A DNA stretch of 64,000 nucleotides, taken from contig CAJTWM010000001.1 in NCBI GenBank assembly GCA_910579805.1, positions 1 through 64,000 on the forward strand, given 5' to 3'. Of the stretch, positions 48,795 to 56,664 are shown one piece after another (within the stretch, counting starts at the first letter, position 1; each line of letters opens with the position of its first letter). Made by a program: the position numbers and the translations under genes. The DNA is from an uncultured Lachnospiraceae bacterium (GTDB taxonomy: Bacteria; Bacillota; Clostridia; Lachnospirales; Lachnospiraceae). Below the pieces are notes generated by a model, which was not told the DNA's origin, did not search any database, and was given only the letters and a program-made list of their open reading frames with translations.

Positions 48795-50783
48795 ATGGGT
48801 AAAAAAACAATTAATTTTTTGGAAGACATCATAAAAGAAAGTAAAAATATCCTCGATATTTTAAAAAACAATCCATCCGGCCTTATGCAGTCCGGCAGGA
48901 TAATAGCCGGTCTGACGCCCATAATGGAAAAAATAAAGACAGCCGTTCCTTCTGCATCTTATGAAGAATATGATGAATTTTTTACTGCTTTCGGCATTTT
49001 TTGCAGCCAATGTGTGGATCCTGATTTTTTACGGTCAAATTTCGATCGTCTGCTTACCTCCTTGGAACTGTTCACGGAATGCCTGAACTGCTTAAAAGCA
49101 GACTGTACCGCCCTGTTAAAAAAATGTCCCTGCTGCCGGCAGGAAGTATTTTATATTCCCTTTTCCCCTGATAATGAGATGCGCTTATCCGGTTCCCATA
49201 CAGGTCATGAACGGAAAGGGGAAATGCCGGAATCCGCGGGATATGTCTGTCCTGTATGCGGCGCAAACGGCCGGGACAGACTTATCATTTCTTTTTTGCA
49301 AAAAGAAGGACTTGTTCAGTCCCCTGACCATACCCGGCTTTTGCAGATCGCGCCGTCCGCTCCTATTACAAAATGGATCTCTTCTTATTGTCCTCACATT
49401 ACTTTTGAGCAGACCGATCTATTTATAAACGGCGCGTACTATGAATCGGATGTGAAGAATATCGGTACGATTGCGGACGGAACCTATGATCTGATCATTT
49501 GTTCCCGTATTTTGGATGCTGTGCCGAATGACGCAAACACATTGCGGGAACTGAAACGGATCCTGAAACCCAACGGTGCGATCCTGTTTCGGGCTCCGGT
49601 CAATTTCCACGTTAATACCGTCAAAGAAGAACAGCTTTCCATGCACAGCCCCGGAAAGGAATATCTGGGTGAAGATCTTTTTCACCGCTATGCCCTGGAA
49701 GATCAGGATGTCCTTTACCTTCTGACCAAAACAAAGCGGATATCCTTAAACCTGACAGAGAAGTTCACAATAGACGACACATTATGCCAAAACGGCCCTC
49801 TTGTGAGCGTGATCATGTCTTGCTACAATCACGAAGAATTTGTTGCGGACGCCATAGAAAGCGTGATCAGCCAGTCTTATAAAAATATAGAATTTATCAT
49901 TGCCGACGACGCATCGACGGATCAGACCGCCGCCATCATGAAAAAATATTCTTCTTATTATGCAAAAGAATTTTATTATGATGAAAATATCGGCGGAAGA
50001 AGCGAATTTTTACAGCAGTTTGCAACCGGAAAGTATATTGCCCTTATGCACTCCGATGACGTATGGGACAAAGACAAACTGGCGCTTCAGGTCGCCTATA
50101 TGGAAGCCCATGAGGATTGCGGCGTCTGCCTGACATGGGCTCTATATACCGACCAAAATTTGGACGAATTAAGAGACCGTATATTTATAAAAGAAAACAG
50201 GGACAGCGCCGCATGGATGGAATATTTCTGGGAGAGCGGAAACGCACTGTGTAACCCCTCCTCCCTGATCCGCCGCAAATTATGCGCAAAGATAAGAAAA
50301 AATCCGTGCTGCCAACTGCCCGATTTCTTTAAATGGATCGACATAATACAATATTCCTCTATTTATGTCTTACCTAAAGTACTGGTAAAAATGCGAAGGT
50401 ATAAACTTGCCAATAAAGAAAACACCAGTATTTCTTCCAAAGCAAATCATATCCGGTTCGATATCGAGATGGGATGCAACTGGTTATGGGTATTGCGGGA
50501 TATGGACGACGATTTTTTTAAGCTCGCATTTAAAAACCGGATGATCGATCCTTCTGCCGGTACAAAAGAAGAAATAAAGTGCGAGAAATATTTTCTCATG
50601 CTCAGGGACGATACATTAGCGATACAGCACAGCGCCCTCTGTTATTTCAGCGAGATCTATCACGAAGTCCATGAATGTATGGAACGAAAATATCACTATA
50701 CCTATAAAAACTTTACCGACGATTCCATGAGATACGGACTCGCACAGATATTGATCTCCAACGGTCAAGAAAGAAATGCATGA
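48795..50783 (+). CDS. Zinc-ribbon/SAM-methyltransferase/GT2 fusion protein
   Basis: A 662-residue paralogue of 1704-3869 and of the last two thirds of 42354-45464. A helical N-terminus leads to a zinc ribbon (KKCPCCRQEV and YVCPVCGANGRDR), a methyltransferase-like domain (LLQIAPSAPITKWI, LIICSRILDAVPND) and a GT2 domain (PLVSVIMSCYNHEEFVADAI, IADDASTDQT, MHSDDVWDKDK). The usual HVLEH of the methyltransferase motif is SRILDA here, suggesting weakened or lost methyltransferase activity. The ATG at 48795 has AGGA at seven bases; a TTG at 48759 is less likely. It and the ATP-grasp gene form the only multi-gene plus-strand unit. Confidence 0.82.
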   Translation: MGKKTINFLEDIIKESKNILDILKNNPSGLMQSGRIIAGLTPIMEKIKTAVPSASYEEYDEFFTAFGIFCSQCVDPDFLRSNFDRLLTSLELFTECLNCLKADCTALLKKCPCCRQEVFYIPFSPDNEMRLSGSHTGHERKGEMPESAGYVCPVCGANGRDRLIISFLQKEGLVQSPDHTRLLQIAPSAPITKWISSYCPHITFEQTDLFINGAYYESDVKNIGTIADGTYDLIICSRILDAVPNDANTLRELKRILKPNGAILFRAPVNFHVNTVKEEQLSMHSPGKEYLGEDLFHRYALEDQDVLYLLTKTKRISLNLTEKFTIDDTLCQNGPLVSVIMSCYNHEEFVADAIESVISQSYKNIEFIIADDASTDQTAAIMKKYSSYYAKEFYYDENIGGRSEFLQQFATGKYIALMHSDDVWDKDKLALQVAYMEAHEDCGVCLTWALYTDQNLDELRDRIFIKENRDSAAWMEYFWESGNALCNPSSLIRRKLCAKIRKNPCCQLPDFFKWIDIIQYSSIYVLPKVLVKMRRYKLANKENTSISSKANHIRFDIEMGCNWLWVLRDMDDDFFKLAFKNRMIDPSAGTKEEIKCEKYFLMLRDDTLAIQHSALCYFSEIYHEVHECMERKYHYTYKNFTDDSMRYGLAQILISNGQERNA

Positions 50784-50815
50784 TTTGTGCGCCCGCTGAA
50801 ACGGGCAGATGGGAG
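50784..50815 (+). repeat. Hairpin-GATGGGAG leader element (copy b)
   Basis: TTTGTGCGCCCG, loop CTGAAA, CGGGC, AGATGGGAG. It begins directly after the stop codon of the methyltransferase-GT2 gene and ends five bases before the ATP-grasp ATG, so it supplies that gene's ribosome-binding site. Confidence 0.66.
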
Positions 50816-50820
50816 TAAAC

Positions 50821-51780
50821 ATGAAGCGGATCTTAATAACGGCGATCGGTTCCCTGGCAGGCGACGCCGTGATTCAAACCTTGCGGGAACAAGGCCACTA
50901 TGTAGTCGGGACGGACATCTATCCGAAAGAATGGATCGCAAATGCGCAAATGGTTCATACATTTTATAACGTCCCTTTGTCGATCAACGAAGAACACTAT
51001 ATAGATTCCCTTTTAAAAATATGTTCGGACGAAAAAATAGATTTTCTTTTTCCCTTAACCGATTTAGAGATCGACGTTTTAAACGTCAACCGTTCAAAAT
51101 TTGAAAGTATCCGGACATGCCTTTGTATGTCCGGAACAGAAAGTATTCGTATCTGCAGAAACAAAAGGATATCCGCCTCTATCATAGGACAGTCCGCCCT
51201 CTGTAATATGATTCCTGACTATAGCGCTGAAGAAATAGAAATGAAAGACATATATTTTCCAATATTATGTAAACCAATAAATGGAAGAAGCAGTCAGGGC
51301 ATCAAAATATTTTATGAGGACAGCGATTTTTATTCCTTTTATAATAAGGCAAATCCAAAGCTGTATTTATTTCAGCCATATATAGCCGGTAATGTCATTA
51401 CGGTAGACGTTGTCAGAAATCCCAAAACAAACCATTGTTTTACGGTTGCCCGCAAGGAACTGCTCAGAACCTTAAACGGCGCCGGACTGAGCGTACAGGT
51501 CTTTCAGGACAATGCATTTGGGGAAACCTGTAAAAAACTTGCCGAAAAATTAAATATTACAGGCTGCGTCAATTTTGAATTTATCGAAACCAAAAACGGA
51601 TTACGGTATTTTTTGGAGTGTAACCCGCGTTTTTCCGGCGGCGTAAAGTTTTCCTCCATCTCGGGATACGACTTCATAACCAACCACTTAAATTGCTTTG
51701 AAGGAAAAGATATCGAAACGAACGCCCCGATCAGGGAATGCTGGATCTCCCGGAAATACGAAGAATATATTACCGGATAA
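50821..51780 (+). CDS. ATP-grasp protein (carbamoyl-phosphate-synthase-like)
   Basis: A 319-residue ATP-grasp enzyme. An N-terminal Rossmann-like pre-ATP domain (MKRILITAIGSLAGDAVIQT, DFLFPLTDLEIDVL) leads to the ATP-grasp core (FPILCKPINGRSSQGIKIFY, LYLFQPYIAG, VNFEFIETKNG, YFLECNPRFSGG with the metal-binding E/N/R set). Such proteins ligate a carboxylate to an amine; in surface-glycan loci they may attach amino acids or acyl groups to amino sugars. No partner fixes the substrate. The ATG at 50821 has GGGAG five bases upstream; the ATG at 50809 lies within the repeat element. Confidence 0.82.
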   Translation: MKRILITAIGSLAGDAVIQTLREQGHYVVGTDIYPKEWIANAQMVHTFYNVPLSINEEHYIDSLLKICSDEKIDFLFPLTDLEIDVLNVNRSKFESIRTCLCMSGTESIRICRNKRISASIIGQSALCNMIPDYSAEEIEMKDIYFPILCKPINGRSSQGIKIFYEDSDFYSFYNKANPKLYLFQPYIAGNVITVDVVRNPKTNHCFTVARKELLRTLNGAGLSVQVFQDNAFGETCKKLAEKLNITGCVNFEFIETKNGLRYFLECNPRFSGGVKFSSISGYDFITNHLNCFEGKDIETNAPIRECWISRKYEEYITG

Positions 51781-51787
51781 TACAAAA

Positions 51788-51839
51788 CCGTCCCGCCGGG
51801 ATCCAAAGCTTTAACCCCCTTCAGATCCCGGCGGGACGG
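51788..51839. terminator. Bidirectional terminator between convergent genes
   Basis: CCGTCCCGCCGGGATC (51788-51803) and its perfect complement (51824-51839) form a 16-bp stem with a 20-base loop, followed by ATGTATTTT on the plus strand and TTTTGTA on the minus strand. It ends the ATP-grasp unit and the FkbM gene. Confidence 0.88.
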
Positions 51840-51877
51840 ATGTATTTTCCGTTCTTCCTATTTTTATTCACTCTTCT

Positions 51878-52933
51878 TTAAAACGCATATAAATATAGTC
51901 TGGTAGGCATGGGAAAGTCAAACCGGAGCGCCAGCTTATACGGAAGTCCCAGTTCCACTATCCATTTTACCGTATCATAGACCAAAAACCGATCGCAGGC
52001 CGCCACATTTATAATCAGGCGGGGCCGGTTCTCTTTGATCGTTTCGATCCCGCCTTTTAAAATCTCCGGAAACATAAAGGGAACGGAAATCTTGATCAGA
52101 CTTGCTTTCTCGTCCTTTAGCAGTCCGTCTATCGTCCTGACAAGAACTTTTTTTCCGCTCTCGCCGTCCGAAGAAAGCGATGCGGACTGGGTGCTTTCCC
52201 TCTCCAAATAAAATTCGCCGTCTTTTTCCCCTAATCCGTAAGAGAAAAGGGAAATTCCCTCCCGTCCTTCATTATTATGCTTCAACCGGCTAAACAACTC
52301 AGGATCCGGTTCAAATGCATAGATTTTATCATATCTGTTCCGCACCGTTTTCAAAAACAGGTCGATACTGTCTCCTTCCCATGCGCCGATATCCACAAAT
52401 CTTTCCCGGTCTGTTATCTGCAGTTGCTTTAATCCGAATATTCCGTCAACGCAAATCTCCCCGTCAAACAAATAGCTGATATCGTTCGTAACGCTTACTG
52501 CCATATATCTTTCCAATGCCCTTACCGAATCGTAATCTGCAAGATGCCCGCAGATATAATCCAGTTGTTCCTGATTCTGATAGATATACTCAAGATCCGG
52601 GCCTTTATACTGGGAATAAGGATTCGGAATAATATAAACTTTATGAATAAACGGATAAACTCCCAGATCCCCTCTTTTTTCATAATGTCCGTGTCCCATA
52701 ACGACATCAATTTTATCATACTGCTTTTCGATCTCATCCAAAGTGAAGATATGCTCTTTGTCCGATACAATATGGGCATCTGCCCTTTTTGTATTGATAA
52801 ACCTGCCTTTCACCGGAATCTTTCTTTCTTCCAGCCGTTTTTGCACCTCTTCGCTCATGGAGCCCGCCCCCCAAATGAAAACGGGATAAGCCGAATGTTC
52901 CAGTTCCGAATATATTTTATGCAAATGATCCAT
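51878..52933 (-). CDS. FkbM family methyltransferase with N-terminal Rossmann-like domain
   Basis: A 351-residue protein built like the one at 5544-6695. The N-terminal module is YPVFIWGAGSMSEEVQKRLE. The FkbM domain has ERFVDIGAWEGDSIDLFLK for SAM binding, KIYAFEPDPELFSRL and VRTIDGLLKDEKASLIKISV. The usual KMDIEGxE motif is changed to KISVPFMFPEI: the conserved Asp-Ile-Glu-Gly-x-Glu residues are missing, so catalytic competence is doubtful. It is the last gene of the SIS/HAD/nucleotidyltransferase unit and is followed by a bidirectional terminator. Confidence 0.78.
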   Translation of the reverse strand: MDHLHKIYSELEHSAYPVFIWGAGSMSEEVQKRLEERKIPVKGRFINTKRADAHIVSDKEHIFTLDEIEKQYDKIDVVMGHGHYEKRGDLGVYPFIHKVYIIPNPYSQYKGPDLEYIYQNQEQLDYICGHLADYDSVRALERYMAVSVTNDISYLFDGEICVDGIFGLKQLQITDRERFVDIGAWEGDSIDLFLKTVRNRYDKIYAFEPDPELFSRLKHNNEGREGISLFSYGLGEKDGEFYLERESTQSASLSSDGESGKKVLVRTIDGLLKDEKASLIKISVPFMFPEILKGGIETIKENRPRLIINVAACDRFLVYDTVKWIVELGLPYKLALRFDFPMPTRLYLYAF

Positions 52934-52971
52934 ATTTCAAAAATCTCCTGTCCAAATTTAGGGTAATATTT

Positions 52972-54465
52972 TCAAATCACATCTTCCAAATACAACAGCC
53001 CATTATAAAAAGCGCCGCAAACCGAGTCATAATCCTGCCATGCGTAAGTCGTAAGGGACAGCCAGATCACGGCATGGATCAGCTTAATGTCATGCGCGGA
53101 GGTCTTTGTCAGACGGTAAAAATCTTCCTCCATATCCTCCCAATGATTAGACGCTATGCTTAAGTTCGCTTCCTCTTCCCCAATCTCCAAGCGGAAATCT
53201 TTTAAATTAAAACGGTCATAGTTCCCCACAATGGAATAATACAGCTTTGCCCAGTCATACAAGGGGTCTCCGTAGATTTTGGTAAATCCAAAATACCCTC
53301 TTGGATCGATCAGCACCGGCGTACCGTCTTTCCGGAGCATCATATTGGAAAACGTACAGTCCCCGTGAATCATTCCGAACGCTTCGCAGGGAAGCCTGTC
53401 TATCGCTTCTTCCAGTTCTCTTTTATGGTAAAAGACATTCCTGCACGGCTTTTTGTTAATTATGATCGTCTCCCTGTCCGCAAAAGGGATCAGACTGCGT
53501 ACCTCGTTCAATCTTTTTATCGTCTTCGTATAATACGCCTCCCTGATACTGAAAGTATCCGGCCGTATCCGTTCCGTTTCATGCAATTTATGAAGCGCCG
53601 ACACAAGCGTCTCTAAAATATGCCTTTTTTCCTCATATGACAGCGCATGATATTCATAGATATTTTTTCCCTGTATCCGCTCCATTTTTAGCGGATTCGT
53701 ACCGTAAATTTTAGGTAAAATGGAAATTCCTTTTTTTCCCGCCGCTTCATACCAGGCATTTTCATCGACTGCCAACCGTCTCCCCTGCTCATCGATTCCC
53801 TCTTTGATCACCAGATCATCCTGTACCGTGATCCGGTTAAAGGGACGGCATTTCTCTACGGTAAGCTTATTGTATTCTTCCAATATGCCGAACTCTTTTG
53901 TTCCCGCCAGCCCGATCGTCTGAAGCGTCATATGCTTTTCCTGCATCCATCTTACCAGTTCCCCGCTGTCAGGCGCCTGTGCAAGCTTCTGCTTGTCCTT
54001 AAACACAAAAAAGCCCGCTACACCGTATTCTTCGGATCGTTCTTCCAAGAACTGACCGTCCTTATAACTCCACCGGCACGGGAAGGTCTCTGATATTCCT
54101 ATATAATCCCCGTCCGTTTCCGGCAGTTGAAAGCCCTCAGGCAGGATCAGGTCCGACCAAATCAGTGCAAACGGCTCATTTTCATTCAATTTCGCAAGGG
54201 CTTTAGAGATTCCCGCACATGTGCCTGTTCCTTTGGCATCTACGATCTGGTATTTCACCTCTGCAAAGCACTCCAGATATTCTTTTAACACTTCTTTTTT
54301 ATAATCGCCGATAATAATAAATTTTTTATTCGGAAATTTCCGGAACAAATGAAACATGAGCGGCAGATTTTCCACCGGCACCAATGCTTTCGGTTTGTTC
54401 TTCGTCAGATAATCCAGCCTGCTCCCTTTTCCGCCTGCCTGTATGATAATGTATTCTATGTTCAT
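52972..54465 (-). CDS. Nucleotidyltransferase-sugar/aminoglycoside-type kinase fusion
   Basis: A 497-residue bifunctional protein. Residues 1-~220 are a sugar nucleotidyltransferase (YIIIQAGGKGSRLDYLTKNK, KPKALVPVENLP, FALIWSDLILP). Residues ~225-497 form an APH/choline-kinase-like domain with the Brenner motif HGD at 367-369 (GMIHGDCTFSNMML) and the metal-binding D387 (LIDPRG). A kinase and a nucleotidyltransferase in one chain would phosphorylate a sugar (or small alcohol) and convert it to an NDP derivative. The upstream SIS isomerase and HAD phosphatase genes are natural companions. The ATG at 54465 matches the family start; the frame is open upstream over the end of the HAD gene. Confidence 0.83.
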   Translation of the reverse strand: MNIEYIIIQAGGKGSRLDYLTKNKPKALVPVENLPLMFHLFRKFPNKKFIIIGDYKKEVLKEYLECFAEVKYQIVDAKGTGTCAGISKALAKLNENEPFALIWSDLILPEGFQLPETDGDYIGISETFPCRWSYKDGQFLEERSEEYGVAGFFVFKDKQKLAQAPDSGELVRWMQEKHMTLQTIGLAGTKEFGILEEYNKLTVEKCRPFNRITVQDDLVIKEGIDEQGRRLAVDENAWYEAAGKKGISILPKIYGTNPLKMERIQGKNIYEYHALSYEEKRHILETLVSALHKLHETERIRPDTFSIREAYYTKTIKRLNEVRSLIPFADRETIIINKKPCRNVFYHKRELEEAIDRLPCEAFGMIHGDCTFSNMMLRKDGTPVLIDPRGYFGFTKIYGDPLYDWAKLYYSIVGNYDRFNLKDFRLEIGEEEANLSIASNHWEDMEEDFYRLTKTSAHDIKLIHAVIWLSLTTYAWQDYDSVCGAFYNGLLYLEDVI

Positions 54466-54535
54466 ATATCCTGTTTCCCGTTCTATTTGTTCTTTTCGTT
54501 TTCTCCCTGTTTCTTCCGGCGTACGCCTGTTAAAT

Positions 54536-54931
54536 TTAAATGTCTTCGGAAAGACGTATCTTCCACTCCTCACAGACATTCCGCTCTCCCGAAACCGCCA
54601 TCGCCGTTATCATTCCGGAAGGCTTTTTATCGTTCATCAAAATCCGCTCTCCATATGGCGCCCCGTAAATAATTTGATCATAACGCACATGATTTTCCTT
54701 TAAGAAAGCTTCCGTCAGCTCCCTTTCCTTTTCTGTCCGCGAAGTCAGAAAAAGGATCATGTCCCCTTCCGGAATCGCTTTCAGAAATTCTTCCGCATTC
54801 GGTAAAAAACTGTCTTTTCCGTCTGTCAGATAACCGCCGTGTTTTACGATAGTCCCGTCCAGATCCAGGATCCATGTATGTCCAAGGGTAGACAACACCA
54901 GCTCTGTTTCCTTTTTCGCCGCTACTCCCAT
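54536..54931 (-). CDS. HAD-superfamily phosphatase
   Basis: A 131-residue minimal HAD protein. The catalytic DxDGT motif is ILDLDGTIV (D23, D25), followed by FLTSRTEKE (motif II Thr/Ser) and a lysine-containing NDKKPSG segment where motif III and the acidic motif IV would lie. No cap domain is present, as in sugar-phosphate phosphatases such as GmhB and KdsC. It may remove a phosphate from a sugar bisphosphate made by the isomerase/kinase set. The start follows the SIS gene's stop by seven bases. Confidence 0.78.
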   Translation of the reverse strand: MGVAAKKETELVLSTLGHTWILDLDGTIVKHGGYLTDGKDSFLPNAEEFLKAIPEGDMILFLTSRTEKERELTEAFLKENHVRYDQIIYGAPYGERILMNDKKPSGMITAMAVSGERNVCEEWKIRLSEDI

Positions 54932-54938
54932 TTGCGCC

Positions 54939-55532
54939 CTAGTCCTTTCTGTCTTCTTTCAATACTTCCCCGATATGACCCCCCGGATGATTTCTTTTAA
55001 ACGCGTCGATCCGGATCCGTCTTTCTTTCGCGATCTGCATTACCAGCCCCTGCAGAACCATTAAATTAATCGTAGTGGAATTATTGGGCATGATATTCCA
55101 TAAATCGCCTTCATGCTCCAAATCCAGAATCAGACAATTAGGCACCGTCTGGGTCAGCGTACTTTCCCTGCAAAAAGTAAGCAGCCATAAGTTCACATTC
55201 CGCTGCTTTAACAGATCCGCCAAATAAATAGATTCGGCGGTTTCTCCGCTTTTCGTTAAAAGTATAACAAGGTCTCCCTCTTTCACGATTCCCAAATCGC
55301 CATGTACGGCAGAATTGGTATGGAGAAAATAAGCCTCCATACCAAGCGACACCATGGAACCTACAAATTTTTCACAGATCGGCACATTTTTACCAAGGCC
55401 GGAAACGACGATCTTTCCGCCGTTGTCCATCGCCTCTGACGACTGTTTTACCAATTTCTGGAAGATCTTGTCATCCATGGAGTATAACGAATCTTTGATC
55501 GTCCGTAATTGTTCTTCAAAATAATTTATCAT
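54939..55532 (-). CDS. SIS-domain sugar-phosphate isomerase (KpsF/GutQ-like, no CBS)
   Basis: A 197-residue single SIS domain. KIVVSGLGKNVPICEKFVGS, HGDLGIVKEGDLVILLTKSG and the NHPGGHIGEVL motif are typical of arabinose-5-phosphate isomerases KpsF/GutQ/KdsD, but the C-terminal CBS pair is absent. The chain could also act on a hexulose or heptulose phosphate, as GmhA does. It starts a gene set with HAD phosphatase and nucleotidyltransferase-kinase, resembling in logic the ADP/GDP-heptose and CMP-Kdo routes without matching either. Directly upstream is a palindromic MITE-like element. Confidence 0.82.
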   Translation of the reverse strand: MINYFEEQLRTIKDSLYSMDDKIFQKLVKQSSEAMDNGGKIVVSGLGKNVPICEKFVGSMVSLGMEAYFLHTNSAVHGDLGIVKEGDLVILLTKSGETAESIYLADLLKQRNVNLWLLTFCRESTLTQTVPNCLILDLEHEGDLWNIMPNNSTTINLMVLQGLVMQIAKERRIRIDAFKRNHPGGHIGEVLKEDRKD

Positions 55533-55552
55533 ATTCTCTGTCCTTTTCCTGA

Positions 55553-55624
55553 AGTGTGTCTGAAAATTGCTTTCTGGCAGATGTCATGCCATTAAAATGG
55601 CAGGAATGAATTTTCAGACACGCT
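55553..55624. mobile_element. 72-base palindromic MITE-like element
   Basis: Terminal arms 55553-55568 and 55609-55624 pair over 16 bp with one G-T (core GTGTCTGAAAATT / AATTTTCAGACAC). A nested inverted repeat TGCCATT/AATGGCA lies inside. There is no U-tract as in a terminator. The stop codon of the upstream gene (TGA) lies within the right arm, so the gene's last codons are element sequence. No transposase is present, as expected for a MITE or intergenic palindromic repeat. Confidence 0.55.
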
Positions 55625-56630
55625 CTAACTGTTGGATGATCTTCCGGACGTCATCCTCCTCTTCGCCGTGAATAAATTCAAAGATGTTTTCCCTGTCTGC
55701 CAGTTCGCTTACCGTCTTTTCCTTTAAATGGAACAGCGCCGCCGCTTTTTTATCATTGGTTCCGCTCTCTTCCAAAATCCCTGCGTTTTCTTCCCAGACA
55801 GGACAGGATTCGTTAGGATAGACCGCCTGTATCCTGACGTCGCTAAAGACGCCGATCACGTCCAATAGTCCGGTACGCACCCCGACCACATTTCCGCATA
55901 ATCTTGAAAAGTCAGGAACGTTCTCTATAGACAGATATACATGTGGGATTCCTGCCACGACTTCTTCGGGCGCATTAAATACCGCGCAATATCCTGCCTC
56001 CTTCAAACCTTCCGTCAGCTTTTCCCAAAAAAAATGCGAGACCACTTCATTCCCGTAGTAGATCGCCGAAGGGATCAAAAAGACCGTTTTCCCCTCCTGC
56101 AGTCCCAGCCCGCTAAAAAGCTGGCAGAGCGCCGGAAATTCAGCCGTTTTCAACGGATACCCCGTATAGGGAATATGAGCCGGCAACCCTAAGTACCGGT
56201 ATACCTTTTCCCTCATATTTGCTCCCTCATACAGATAATGCAATTCCCAGTAATTCCCGATCTGCAGACGTTCACGAAACTCCATATCCGCAGCAATCGT
56301 ATAAAATATTTCCTCGTCGCAGTTCATCACACTGTCAACATAAGGGCATTGCCGTAAGATCTCCGCCCTTGAATTTGAAAGCGCTAAAATGACCAGCGGT
56401 TTTTTCGTTTTCTCCTTATAGGCTTTTACCAGCATTGCAAATACACAGGTTTCTCCCAATCCCTGATGAAACAGCATGACTTCATAATTGCTGTTCACAA
56501 GACTTTCTATCAGTTTCTTAAATTCCGATATTCTGGCATCCTGCCCGGTTCCTGTGAAATTTTGCTCAACTATGGATCGGAGCATATTTCTGTATGCTAT
56601 GACTCTCTCACTCTGATGATTCTCATTCAT
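55614..56630 (-). CDS. GT9-like (heptosyltransferase-fold) glycosyltransferase
   Basis: A 338-residue protein resembling GT-B heptosyltransferases of family 9. YEVMLFHQGLGETCVFAMLV corresponds to the N-terminal GxGD/E loop, RQCPYVDSVMNCDE to the NPxVDEVI motif, KTVFLIPSA to the middle hinge and CGNVVGVRTGLLDVIG to the GVDTGxxHLA nucleotide-sugar motif. Similarity is by pattern only, so confidence in the donor is low. Its last three residues before the stop (ERV) are encoded by the palindromic element at 55553-55624, suggesting that insertion replaced the original C-terminus. GGGAG lies five bases before the ATG. It is the first sugar gene after the flagellar block. Confidence 0.65.
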   Translation of the reverse strand: MNENHQSERVIAYRNMLRSIVEQNFTGTGQDARISEFKKLIESLVNSNYEVMLFHQGLGETCVFAMLVKAYKEKTKKPLVILALSNSRAEILRQCPYVDSVMNCDEEIFYTIAADMEFRERLQIGNYWELHYLYEGANMREKVYRYLGLPAHIPYTGYPLKTAEFPALCQLFSGLGLQEGKTVFLIPSAIYYGNEVVSHFFWEKLTEGLKEAGYCAVFNAPEEVVAGIPHVYLSIENVPDFSRLCGNVVGVRTGLLDVIGVFSDVRIQAVYPNESCPVWEENAGILEESGTNDKKAAALFHLKEKTVSELADRENIFEFIHGEEEDDVRKIIQQLERV

Positions 56631-56635
56631 GCCGT

Positions 56636-56660
56636 CTCCCGTCCGTGCCGCCCTGCACGG
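56636..56660 (-). repeat. Hairpin-GGGAG leader element (divergent copy a)
   Basis: Minus strand CCGTGC, loop AGGGCG, GCACGG, ACGGGAG, then the ATG five bases on. It has the same layout as the other hairpin-GATGGGAG copies but a different stem sequence, so relationship is by design rather than identity. It marks the junction between flagellar and sugar genes. Confidence 0.4.
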
Positions 56661-56664
56661 TCCT

